A DNA stretch of 64,000 nt from Absidia repens (Eukaryota; Mucoromycota; Mucoromycetes; Mucorales; Cunninghamellaceae), in the NCBI GenBank assembly GCA_002105175.1, contig MCGE01000028.1, positions 124,001-188,000 on the forward strand, given 5' to 3'. The position numbers and the translations under genes were made by a program. Numbering within the stretch: the stretch's first letter is position 1; the number at the start of each line of letters is the position of its first letter. Under the pieces are notes generated by a model. That model did no database searches, was not told the DNA's origin, and saw only the letters and a list, made by a program, of their open reading frames with translations. Of the stretch, positions 9,801 through 20,727 are shown piece after piece.

Positions 9801-12035
9801 TTTGTCCGTTGGCTTAACTACCACCACAGCTTTCTTTTCCCAATCTCTTCGGATCGCCTTGCGGACTTGAGGATCGTATGCAATTTCTTGAGCCAGCACC
9901 GTTCTTGCAGCATTGAGTACCTTTAATCCATCAGTAAATGTGTCGTCTACATTTGCTTCTCCTTCCACAACCGGATCCACCAGACTGTCCTCAGGATAAT
10001 AACGCCGATTTCTTTGAAGATAATTAGCACCAAATTCTTTTGCTGTAATTCCAAATATCTACAAATGAAGAAAAAAAAAGATGATTAGTGTAAACTTCCT
10101 TCTTCTTTTTTTCTTGCTTTTTTTTTGTGAGGAAAGGAACTTACGGGTAAGATAGCGGCCACTCTGGTTTGTTTCATAGTTTCATATAGTGACTTGCTGA
10201 GAGGACGTTTGGGACCCTTGTTCTGAGATTGCACGGTGATGATCGTATTACTGAATTTCAGGTTGACATAATCCAAAACGTCATTGACTTCTTCCATTTT
10301 CTCCACTTTGGATTCAGCGTCACGGACATAAGCATCGTCAATGTTGTATTTCGTCAAGAAGTCATGCAGTGTTTTCTTGCGTTCCATAAAGCTGTGATAT
10401 TTGAAGTCCAAATCATATATTTCCCACAAATCGTCTTCCGTCAGAATTTCAGTAGTAGCCCCAGTCACCTTGTTGATTTCGGTAAAAAAGTCACGTCGAT
10501 GATCCTTGATGTGAGGTACTTCCAAGAGTTCACGTGCAAAAAAGCCAACAACGTAGGTCACAGCAGCTTGGAATTTTTCAGGTACCGGGTCAATGTCACG
10601 TAGAGCAGCTAATTGTTTTGCGATCCATAAGCCTTCTTGTTGTATTTCTTCTGCTGTTGATTCCACGAATTTTTTGGAGAGACCTTCATAGCGCATTTGT
10701 AGTCGTTCAGGGACATCAATGTTTCGGATTTTGTCGTCTTCTTCGGTCAACATTCGTTCAGCAAGTTCACTTGGTTCAAAGATGTCAGCCAATTGAGGTT
10801 CTCGTTGTTCATTTTCCATGTCCACTTGCTGCAACAATAAAATAAGGTAAGTAACAAATTTACTAGAAAGTTGCTTTCTTCCTACAACTATTGATCATGT
10901 TTACTTACATCTTCAGCATAAAGTGCATCTTCATAATCACCACCATCACCAAAGATATCGTACATGTCCACCAATACACTAAAAAAAAAAGTCGTTTCGT
11001 AAAAATTAATAAATCTCTTTTTTCATTAATCCTGTACAAATTTATTGTCTAATGATTTACTTACTCTTCGCTGATACCTTCTGGTAGCATATCCATGATG
11101 CCCTTGCCAGGTTGAACCCGTCCACCTTCATCATAGTATCCAGCAGCAGTATCATCGTTGCGTTGACCAAACCGCCTTTCGTTCAAAACTTGATCCAAGT
11201 CGTCTTCGTCTTCGTCCGCAATAAAATCACCCATATCATCATAAGCGTCCCTGCGTCGGTATACTGGTTCCTTGTATTGATTTTCTTCATCTTCGTTGTA
11301 GTGATATCTGCCTGTTGTTTCTTGTTGACCATCGCCCTCTTCTTCATCATCATCCGAGAAGATGTTCTCCACCGTATCCATAGATTTTGATGGTGTGCTG
11401 CGTTCTGTCTCTTCACGGCCACGTTTTAATCGTTTCAGTTGAGGCTGAAAAGTGGCATGTAAGTAGGGTGGTATATATAGTTGTTCTTTATTTTATTTAC
11501 TTACACCAGATGACCTTGCTAGTTTGACACCAGTATTTTCTTCTAAAAGTTCAAGATCTTCTTCGTCAAGTTCTTCGTCGTCTAATAGAAAGATGGCGTA
11601 GAAGTCAGTTTCATTAGAAAAATATAATCATATCAGCACAAATGGTTTGGACTTACAGTCTTCAATGCGTCTCTTCTTTTTTCTTCGAGCAGCCACCTTG
11701 GTATCAGCATCTTGCTCTTCGTCTTCATCATCGACAATGAAACCATCGGCCACCTAGTTCAAAGGGAGAAAAATCAGCAACGAACGTCAAATACGAAAGT
11801 AACTATACCTTTTATATACTTGTTTGTTTACCTTTCTTGCTTCTTCTTCATCCTCGTCCTCTTCTTCTTCTTCTTCGTCGTCTTCGTCGTCGTCGTCTTG
11901 ATGACCATAGCCAAGTTCTTCACCTTCGTCAGAATTATCTTCGTCATGATCATGGTGACTCAATCGTTGTTGTCGATGTCTTTGCTGTTGTTGTTGATAA
12001 AGACTAGTTTCATCGTCACTATCTTGCATCGACAT
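6832..12035 (-). CDS. SPT6: Transcription elongation factor / histone chaperone Spt6
   Basis: Ten exons join in phase: 11832-12035, 11657-11753, 11505-11581, 11065-11444, 10909-10978, 10145-10828, 8736-10058, 7523-8654, 7321-7448, 6832-7251. They give 1504 aa, close to the size of yeast Spt6. The order is an acidic N-terminus (1-276) with GFIVDDEDE; helical core; a YqgF-like region (~750-870); helix-hairpin-helix ending FGPRKAQSILKRI (~930); an S1 domain (~1090-1170); and a tandem SH2 (~1215-1430, including GDLVIRPSSRGNTHMAITW and ANPKMSAYGF). The last ~95 residues are a Gln/His-rich tail not expected in yeast. Spt6 travels with RNA polymerase II, binds the phosphorylated linker of Rpb1 through the tandem SH2 and reassembles nucleosomes. 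All introns are GT-AG. The start has an in-frame acidic continuation and no better upstream ATG. Confidence 0.97.
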
Positions 12036-12551
12036 TGTGGTAAGTGTCTACGGTGTTGAGCCAATACAGAAGAAAGCGTGTGATAGATAGTGCGGAAGTA
12101 AAACAAAAGAAGGGAGAAGAGTCAGATTAAGTAAAGCAAAAAGTGAAGTAAATCTTTCTACCTTGATCCTTGTCAAATAAAAGAAAGTGAATAAAAAGAT
12201 TGCTTTGCCCAAAAAAAAAAATATCGAAAAAAACACAACAAAAAACCAGTGAGGGAAATGAGGCGGGGAGAGATTGCGCACGACTTCCAAAAATTAAGTC
12301 CCAGTCACTTTTTTTTATTGGTTCACTTTTTTTTTTTTGGCTTGTTCACAATGCTAATTCTTCTTTTTTTTTCGTTTCGTTTTTTTTTTCTTTTTATTTT
12401 TATAAAAACACCACAATCATACTCAGACTTACTTTTATCTTTAAAATAATTGTAGTTATTATGGATACCTTCACTACACAATAAAGATTTGCCTTTCAAC
12501 GCAACAATGGCAACGTCAAGTTGACTATCTATCTGTTTTATCGAGTATAGC

Positions 12552-12902
12552 ATGCACTACCTGTTCAAGGATACCTTCGGCTCCTCCTCCTGTAAGTAAA
12601 ATAATATACATACACATATATGTACAAATAGTTTGCAATGGTATTCACGGATATTTTTAAAACACCAGATTGCAACAACGACAAAAACATATTCTGTGCA
12701 GCAAGTGGGGGCTATCCTCAGGGTCAACAAGCAAGGTGTATCATCAAAACTGGACAGCCGGTAAATAGAATAAAGGAAGTGGGAGTGGTGCTATTCATTA
12801 AATAATGTGTACATTATGAATATAACACAGAAATAGCAACTAACTATGTGTTTCTGTTTGTAGCGATCACCGGGAAATTCTCCACTCCCACTATGCCGAT
12901 AA
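12552..12902 (+). CDS. Small Cys-containing protein, three exons (56 aa)
   Basis: Exons 12552-12591, 12669-12760 and 12864-12902 join in phase through canonical introns (GTAAGT..CCAG, GTAAAT..GTAG) to a 56-aa product. It contains the stretch YCNNDKNIFCAASGG, then ARCIIKTGQ, and ends PLPLCR. Four cysteines and a Gly/Pro-rich tail suggest a small folded or secreted peptide, but no signal peptide is visible, so a further 5' exon may be missing. An AATAAA signal lies downstream near 13073. It is divergent from SPT6, about 0.5 kb from its start. I do not recognise the family. The support is the phase agreement of two introns, which chance rarely gives, but transcript data are needed. Confidence 0.45.
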
Positions 12903-13986
12903 GGACCGCCACTTCGCGACACACGTCTAGGATCGTTCTTCTAATTGTCTGCTTTGTACGATTGATCTCTATTGCATTGAATCGAAAACTGGGACAATAG
13001 ATTGGAAATAGTAATATAGCATATTAGTGGGGTTATTATGTAGATTAGTCTTATGATATTTTGCTTTGTACGAAATAAAATTGCGTGGGTTTTACTATTA
13101 CTCTGTATTTATTTTTGACTTTGGTGTGCATAAGTAGATTTGTGTGAGAAGTAATTATTTAGGGGCAGGGAGGAATAAAACATTCTAATCTCACTGATGG
13201 CGTGGATGATTAGTGTTTAGGGAGAAGAAACTATGAATTGGTAGCACTGGTGGGGATAAGTGGAGGCAAAAAAAGGCGATATTGAAAAAGGAGGATAGAT
13301 TGATCACTACAGTGCTATGTATATACAGTAGATGTGTTTGTATTATGTATGTATGATACTAATTGTATTACACTTTGTGGGAAAAACTTGGTGGAGTCTT
13401 TTTTAAATTTGAACTACATTCATAGTTTGACATGATATACCGATAGCGGTGAATGATGGGGTCGATAGATAAATGTGGTTTACTTAGGTGCGTGATACTA
13501 ATCATGCGACTTCGTTGTTTATTTTATGGGACTTCTGTTGTACTACAATGAGATGAACTGAAAAAAGAGGAGCAGTAATAAAATAAAAGGAGATTGCTCA
13601 AGAAGGAGAGAAACGATGAAAATCAAGGGTCTATAGTGCATCAAAGAAAAAAAAAAGGTCATCATCGATATCGTCACTGAAGACGACTAGAAAGTCCAAA
13701 CGTAACATGCAGGTGATTCATGCTGAAGTCGCCTACATAAAAAAACCCCATTCATCCCTATTTATGTTCCATGCACGATAATTGATAAAAGGATACTTTA
13801 TTATATACAAATATTAACATGAGGACAGGGGTAAAAGGTAAAGAAGAAGGAACATAAAAAAAGTCAGAATATAGGAGAGGGAAGTATAACAGAATAAAGT
13901 ATATCTAAGAAGCAGTATATCATAGTAATAATAATAGGATTGAGGATAAAGTAAAAATAGTAATAATAAAAAAATAAATAGGGTAA
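12903..13986. other. Gene-free stretch
   Basis: This holds the probable 3' UTR of the small upstream gene (AATAAA at about 13073) and roughly 900 bp of AT-rich sequence without supported open frames, RNA genes or clear repeats. Confidence 0.5.
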
Positions 13987-14394
13987 TTAAATGGCAAATT
14001 CGGGGGTAACACTAAATCTAACAGTTCGTTCAGGATAGGATGCTATCATTTGTTCAATTTCCATTTGTTTTGGTGAGAGTGGTTCATCCTCTACAACAGT
14101 GCATGAAGAGCCAGAAGGGGATAATGCAGATAGAGTGAATCGGGTAAAATTCGAAGATGACACGGATGATGCTAATGACCGCCTGCGGTTAAATAGCGTT
14201 GATAGCCGTAAGGAATGTCGCACGGATGATACCAATTGTAAAGATGATCGCCTTGAGGAAGAGGACGATGATGAAGAAGTTGTTGAGGTAGATGTAGAGG
14301 AGGATGGACGCCGTTCATAATCATCTTGATCAAAGCAATATGCGGAATTTTCATCATCTCCAGTGGCCATGAATTTGTTGATATTATATTTCAT
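13987..14394 (-). CDS. Small Ser/Arg-rich protein of unknown function
   Basis: A single-exon frame of 135 aa. A long serine/threonine run at about 32-52 is followed by basic Ser-rich segments (HSLRLSTLFNRRRSL) and an acidic to neutral end with PERTVRFSVTPEFAI. Such composition is typical of disordered, phosphorylated fungal regulators; the VRF-type motif near the end could be a PP1 docking site (R/K-V-x-F like), which is speculative. A second ATG at codon 9 (MATGDDE) is an equally likely start. A CCCGCCCAC box lies about 70 bp upstream (14461-14469). No family was recognised. Confidence 0.6.
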   Translation of the reverse strand: MKYNINKFMATGDDENSAYCFDQDDYERRPSSSTSTSTTSSSSSSSSRRSSLQLVSSVRHSLRLSTLFNRRRSLASSVSSSNFTRFTLSALSPSGSSCTVVEDEPLSPKQMEIEQMIASYPERTVRFSVTPEFAI

Positions 14395-14950
14395 ATTATA
14401 AGAGTAATGAGAGAAAGGAAAGTATTATTTTTTTAAAAAAAAAAAAAAACTTTTTAAATACCCGCCCACAAATTGCTGTATGAAGGCAAATGGTCTGTGC
14501 GTTTCGAAATCAATTAAAAAAATCCTCCTATTCAAGCTTCTTCCTTATCTTCTTTACCTTTCTTCTTTTTTTAAAAAAGGGGGTTTTCAATTATCTGTTC
14601 AATCGTTGGGAGAGTGCAAGATGCACTGTATAATGCACGTTCTTTTGTTCTACCGATCGCCCTTGTCTCAATCAATGCGAGCGGTGTTTTAATCCCCTTG
14701 GCCGAGAACTTTTTTGATATAAACTACACATCATTTAACATGCACTCGTGTTTCGCATGATCATCTACATGTGGGTCCTTTTTTTAAAGTAAGAAATATA
14801 TGGCACCATGAGCATGCCATGCTTTTTTATACATTTAATCCTGACTGAAAGTAAATTACTAATTAAAAAAAGAAATACAAAACTGTGAACGAAAATCTCT
14901 AATTGGAATAAACACTGTTTCGTATGTAAAATGTGATAAATTCTACATTT

Positions 14951-15596
14951 TCAGCGACTGCAATATCCATTGTAGCAGTAAGTTCCACTCCCTACAATTT
15001 TTTTTAATATTAGTCACATGAGATAATTCACATTTTTACCCATCCCTTTGTTTCAAATTCAAACCCTTACCATATCGACTATAGCAATCAGAGTTTGTTC
15101 GGCTAATATCGATAACCGAGAATTTAATAAAAAATTAATGATTGTCATGATCACATTACTATATCCTTACCAATAAGCAGAATTGCTACCATAGCTCGAA
15201 TAGCTACGCGATCTCGTAGTTAACCCGGCAGCCAATCCAACGACCAGCCCTATAATTATGCAGCAGCCGCAAATCGAAAGAAATCTCCTCATCATTCCCA
15301 CTTTACGTCCTTGTGGCGGATTGTAAAAGTTTACAATTCTTCTTTGAAAATTTGGCGGCTGATGAGGTGGATGTTGTTGTTGACCACCCATATTTTGCGG
15401 AGGTGGTGGTTGATAATAAGTTTGTCCAGGTTTACTTCCTTGTTGCTGATAAGTAGGCGGTGGTGCCCCGAGACCATCTACAACGCATTTCATTATCATT
15501 AGAAAAAAATGAACGTGGCGCTATTAAAATTCCATTTGAGATTTTTTTTTAATTTCTCTTACAGTTTTGATTTATAGGTGGCTGCTCGTTATTCAT
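14951..15596 (-). CDS. Single-pass membrane protein with Pro/Gln-rich head and Cys-rich tail
   Basis: Four exons (15563-15596, 15171-15477, 15071-15102, 14951-14991) join in phase to 137 aa. The N-terminal half is Pro/Gln/Tyr-rich (PPPPQNMGGQQQHPP) and likely cytosolic. A basic stretch (GRKVGMMRRF) precedes one hydrophobic segment (CGCCIIIGLVVGLAAGL, ~86-103), followed by a Ser/Tyr linker. The two last, very short exons add a compact six-Cys-like tail with CRTNSDC and YCYNGYC that ends SR. Positive residues before the segment favour the tail facing outside. Reading only the larger exon would give a false stop (TGG TAA is in fact a donor). I infer a cell-surface protein with a small disulfide-bonded module; the function is unknown. 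Confidence 0.7.
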
Positions 15597-16679
15597 AATG
15601 ATAATATATATAATTATAGAAAGTAATATACTGTGAAAGAAAAAAGAAAAAAAAAACTGCAGCTTTTTAGCCTTGTACGAAACGATGATTCATGGCTATT
15701 TGCAACCCATCACTTAATCGTTCCTGTCAAAAAAAAACCCCCAATCCCATTCACACTCCGATTTGAGACAGTAGTCCAGTTTTTTTTTTTTTTGCGATTA
15801 CCATTAAGGTGGACACGAAGAAGCATGATGTTCATTGGAATAATAGTGTATGCCGTATTACAATCTTTTGACCAATGTTGTTGCAGCATCGTCTTTTATA
15901 TGCTGCTTGTGAATTACTACTGCCAAATTTGAGTCTGTTCATTTCTCCATATAATTGGACGCTGTAATTTAAATTTGACTGCCTTGCGGCTTAGAAGAAA
16001 AATTTTCACAGAAGAAAACTATAAAGCTATAGAATCCTGTCTATTTTCCTTTTTCTTACAGTTTCATTTTGCATGCAGCATTTTACTTGATATATTTTGG
16101 TAAGTTTATTTTTCAAATAGTTTTGTATTGTTTTTTCTTTGGTTTAAAGGATGAACCTGGCATTTGGCTTTAGCCGTTATGGCGCTGATGAAAAAAAACT
16201 AGCTACCTAAATTAAACCACTGAAACCAAAGAAAGACAAAAATTTCAATTGTTTCTATATTTTTATTGAACCAGCTTCTAATGATTATTTCTTCATTTAT
16301 AGTTCGACGGCGAACATATTAATATTGGAATGTAGTATATCATTGTAGTTTTATAGTTTAGCTAAAGTACTGTGGTATTCTATTCTAATAAATTAATATT
16401 GTTATTACTATTATTGATACTAGCTCCCCTACTTCAGTTTGGATGAGGAATGATCTTGATTATGTGAACATAGTCTGAACGTGGCATATTTGTGATTACT
16501 AAGATTAAAGGTGAACGAAAACCTGAAAGCAATCGATAATGAGATCCATCGTTAAATGATTGATGAACAAGTTGTGAATAACATGAAATTCCAAATTTCA
16601 TTTTTTTTTATTATATCATGCCACACGCCAAGGGGCGGGGGTCGAGGACTGCACGCAAGACGTTTAAAAATTATATATT
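15597..16679. other. Gene-free stretch
   Basis: No supported coding sequence or RNA gene. The 5' side of the Cys-tailed membrane protein gene is here, with T-rich tracts (15780-15793) and AT-rich sequence up to the foldback element. Confidence 0.5.
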
Positions 16680-17425
16680 CAAATTCCGCACACGTGTATT
16701 TTTATTTACTTCCATTTTGTTTTCCTTCTCGTTTCTCTTTCTTTTTTTTTTTTTCTTTTTTTTTTCCATCACTTCTTTGAGGTTATAGTGGACTTAGATT
16801 AGTATTGGGACTAGTTTAGAAGGGTTTTCAAAAAAGGGATTACAAGGTGCATGGGGAAACGCTTTCATTTTGGATCCAGGATTTAGAACTACCATCGAAT
16901 GGTCTTTTGAAGCACTCATTAGCTTAGTTTAGCATTACTTTGTCCATAGTTTGTATCTGCATCTGAATAAAACATGTTTCTTTTACATGCTTAAATAAAA
17001 AAATGTCCTATTAGTCTCTACCATGTCTTGTATAATAGATCCTTGTTGACCAGCACTCTTTTTGATCAATATTGACAAATGTTATGCTTCAATAACAAGC
17101 ACCCCGTTAGTCTTTCTCATGTCCGATACTGTATATTATACTATTTCCCCTTTTACAATTAAACACTTAATAAATGTTGACCGCCCTTCAAATATCATTT
17201 TAGTCTCCTTCATGCTTTCTCTAGCATGACCTTTTTTTAACACCCTTGTTAGAATGAACCACTTTCCTTTAGTTTTAGTATCTACCAATATTCTCAACAT
17301 ACTATGGTCTTTTTATTAAACATATATCTGACCCATTAGGTAGTGAATAATTTTGCTATTGTAATTGTTTTGCTAATGTCCTAGCAAACACTTGCTATTT
17401 AGTTGGGTCTGGTTGGCGATTCTCC
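16680..17425 (+). repeat. Left arm of the foldback element
   Basis: Pairs as an inverted repeat with 18201-18931. It includes a CT/T-rich tract at 16715-16770, the block GGTGCATGGGGAAACGC and, at the inner end, TTTAGTTGGGTCT followed by GTTGGCG and TTCTCC, where homology to the other arm stops. Confidence 0.85.
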
Positions 17426-18200
17426 TGCTCAGCCTAAGCATATGAACGAATTTACGTCCTACCATGCCGTCGTTATCAAGGATTTTGCGCTACTTTATAT
17501 TAGTTTATCAATAGTCTACTTACACCACCCCCAGAATCTAGACTGTTTGACATTTTTAGATCACTTTATATAAAACGTGAACTTGTCCCGACTAGACCAC
17601 CTCCATAACATCCCCTAAGCTAGGTATTTTTTTTCTTTTTTTGCATGTGGTATGATAAAGAAAAAAGGAGAAGACCAAATTGAAACCACTTGAACCCCCA
17701 AATGACTGCCTACTGAGGTGAAAATAGCGGAAGGAGGTGTCTGATTCCGTCAAAAACCACAATGTATCATATCAACCTTCTCATTGGCCCCAGTTCATTT
17801 TTTGGAAAGTATGAAAATATTTACGTCCAGAGCAAAAATTTTGTTTGAAATGGGGAGTGGAAGGACGGTTGAGAATATAAAGAAGTTGCAACAATTATGG
17901 TATTATATACGCTCTTGCAGAACTGCACCATACATACAATGTATCCAGTCTGATTGAGTTAACGCTAGCAGCACCGTCTTAGCAGGTTGATATGTGTGGT
18001 AGAACTTGAATAGCACAACCTTCCATGTTGAGTGTCCTAAAACTGCCAATCAGTCGCTCGGGTAGAAATATAATATATGTAGGCGGCTATATTTATGGTA
18101 TGACTTAGGTTCATTAATATAAATTGTCAATTAGAAATAAGGACGTGTTTGATATTAAGTGCCCTACGACTGTCAATCAGCGGCTGGGACTCTGGAGATG

Positions 18201-18931
18201 GAGAAGCGCCAACAAGACCCAACTAAATAGCAAGTGTTTGCTAGGACATTAGCAAAACAATTACAATAGCAAAATTATTCACTACCTAATGGGTCAGATA
18301 TATGTTTAATAAAAAGACCATAGTATGTTGAGAATATTGGTAGATACTAAAACTAAAGGAAAGTGGTTCATTCTAACAAGGGTGTTAAAAAAAGGTCATG
18401 CTAGAGAAAGCATGAAGGAGACTAAAATGATATTTGAAGGGCGGTCAACATTTATTAAGTGTTTAATTGTAAAAGGGGAAATAGTATAATATACAGTATC
18501 GGACATGAGAAAGACTAACGGGGTGCTTGTTATTGAAGCATAACATTTGTCAATATTGATCAAAAAGAGTGCTGGTCAACAAGGATCTATTATACAAGAC
18601 ATGGTAGAGACTAATAGGACATTTTTTTATTTAAGCATGTAAAAGAAACATGTTTTATTCAGATGCAGATACAAACTATGGACAAAGTAATGCTAAACTA
18701 AGCTAATGAGTGCTTCAAAAGACCATTCGATGGTAGTTCTAAATCCTGGATCCAAAATGAAAGCGTTTCCCCATGCACCTTGTAATCCCTTTTTTGAAAA
18801 CCCTTCTAAACTAGTCCCAATACTAATCTAAGTCCAATATAACCTCAAAGAAGTGGTGAAAAAAAAAAGAAAGAGAAATGAGAAGGAAAACAAAATGGGA
18901 GTAAATAAAAAATACGCGTGTGCGGAATTTG
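18201..18931 (-). repeat. Right arm of the foldback element
   Basis: Inverted copy of the left arm, essentially without mismatches over the compared inner 600 bp. Small frames on the minus strand at 18823-19243 run from flanking sequence into the T-rich tract and are not genes. Confidence 0.85.
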
Positions 18932-20727
18932 AAATCTTTTACATAGGCTAGATCTGTAGTGAGAAATATATTGATTAGTATCCAAACTGTTAAATGTATT
19001 AGTACCTTTATTAATAAAAATGAAGAATATAAAAAAGAATACAAAAATACCAATAAAATATGTTGACGGGAGATGAATTGAATAATAAAGAATAACCACA
19101 TGGCGAGGAGAAAGTAATGAAAACGTAAAATATAAAAATAAGATGTGTAAACCCAGATCAGATTCTCGCTGAACTGAAGTTCTAACCATTTCCTTGAGAG
19201 ATATAACACGGCTACACACAGTAGAACAATGATGCGATTTCAAATTCCCGACGATATCGTTATTGTATATCCCTACTGTATTACTCTGACTGTACCCTTG
19301 TATACCATAATATGATTTTCACTTGTCAATGAAGCACTAGGCATCACTATCGCTTGTTAATGCTAAAAAAGCAAGTCAAATTTTATTTAAGTGTGAATAT
19401 AAACAATGACAGTTGACACTAGGTAAGCTAATAAAAGTTCCACGATACTAATCTATAAAATAAGACTAATCTATGAGCCGCCCCAAATTACGAATCCAAA
19501 ATAATAAAATAAAAAAGGTTTACCATGCACGCTTGTATTCCATTTTTCAAAATGTTCTTCAATTAAAGTTCTAACACTAACCCTAGTTGACCAACATTTC
19601 ATTGAATCTTTCGGAAAATCGAAAATCATGCGAACCGGAGTGTGAATGTTTTTACATCTTTTTTCCTTAAAAAAATATCATGTCAAAATTAGCATTGACA
19701 ACGTATGACATGTCAGAGATGTGCTTATTACCCATCCTACTTTTTTTTTTTTTTTTCAAAAGTAACAACATTAACAGTATTCATAAAAGAAATATACATG
19801 TGAAATAAACAATACTACATAATGCTACTGCTATTCTACAAAAAATATAAAGTAGAAACGAGTCAGGAGACCGGAATACATAAAAAATAGTAAGTGGACA
19901 TGGCTATACTAATCTAAATAACCATTTATTTTTTTCACTAGACTTGATAAAAGCACTGTGTGCCTGGGAAGCATACCCAAGATTCAAAGAAAAATCATCT
20001 AAAGAAAAAGACAACGTCAATGCATTAAATCTTCCTTTTTTTTCCTGTTGATCATGATAGTCCATTACTTACCAGCTCTTTATTCGATTCTTCTTACAAA
20101 TATTGATGATCACAAATTGGCTATCTTACTGTCATGCGCATAGAAAGATTGAAGTAAAAAGCAACCAATATAAACAGATGTTAAGTGGAAACAAAAATTC
20201 AGGTAAAACTTCTGATGATGAAAAAAGAGAGAAGCCAGTAGAATACGGTTATGTCGAGTAGATGAAGACCTAGCCTTTCCGCTGTACCCGTGCGTCTATC
20301 AATGCCCCGGTTCATGAGCTACAATTGCACAAATTGCAGCATGGTGTTAACCATCCATCAGTTCATAGGCAAAAATGCACGACTTTTGAATGATCGATTT
20401 GTGCTTGACGGCCATCCATCACATATATATGCTTCAAAGAAAAGTGATCTTTGTATGTTTTTCATTTGTATTTATATAGTAGAGTAGATTCCGGCCTTGA
20501 AAAAGCGCAGCCAAGAGAATCTACTCTGCAAGACAAAAATTATGCGCTCGATATGTCTTGATTGCCATACCGCAAGAATACATTGATTCTTGTCACAAAT
20601 AAGAGCTACCAACGAAGTTAAAACCCCGTTAGTAATTCTTGTGACGCGCCCTTTTTGAAGATTTGAAGGGTATTGCGGGAGAAATGATCCTTTGTCTGTC
20701 TTTTCTTTTCCTTTCAACTTGTGGTTG
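18932..20727. other. Gene-poor stretch; degenerate CxxC-containing frame near 20250-20460
   Basis: Mostly AT-rich sequence with a T15 run near 19741. At about 20190-20460 on the plus strand broken frames encode DEDLAFPLYPCVYQCPG and, shifted by one frame, MSYNCTNCSMVLTIHQF and GKNARLLNDRFVLDGHPS. The paired Cys-x2-4-Cys motifs and coding-like composition suggest a decayed zinc-binding protein of the Yippee/Mis18 kind. Frames do not join without an indel. This is tentative. Confidence 0.3.

Larger units (their letters stand above)
16680..18931. mobile_element. 2.25-kb foldback (long terminal inverted repeat) element, non-autonomous
   Basis: The outer ends are CAAATTCCGCACACGTGT and its inverse, ACGCGTGTGCGGAATTTG. 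Two inverted arms of about 746 and 731 bp flank a unique centre of about 775 bp (17426-18200). Where I compared base by base (17210-17410 against 18225-18420) the arms are identical; the length difference comes mostly from the T-rich tract near the outer ends. No transposase-like frame exists in arms or centre, so the element must be non-autonomous. No clear target-site duplication was seen. Diverged partial relatives lie at 3608-4195, 44570-45573 and 60357-60760. Confidence 0.75.

Noticed and set aside
14099..14320. Acidic plus-strand frame of 73 aa
   Set aside because: Exact antisense of the Ser-rich minus-strand gene.
18823..19243. Two hydrophobic minus-strand frames of about 130 aa
   Set aside because: They begin in flanking DNA and end in the inverted-repeat arm; rich in Phe/Leu from T-rich sequence, with no motif.
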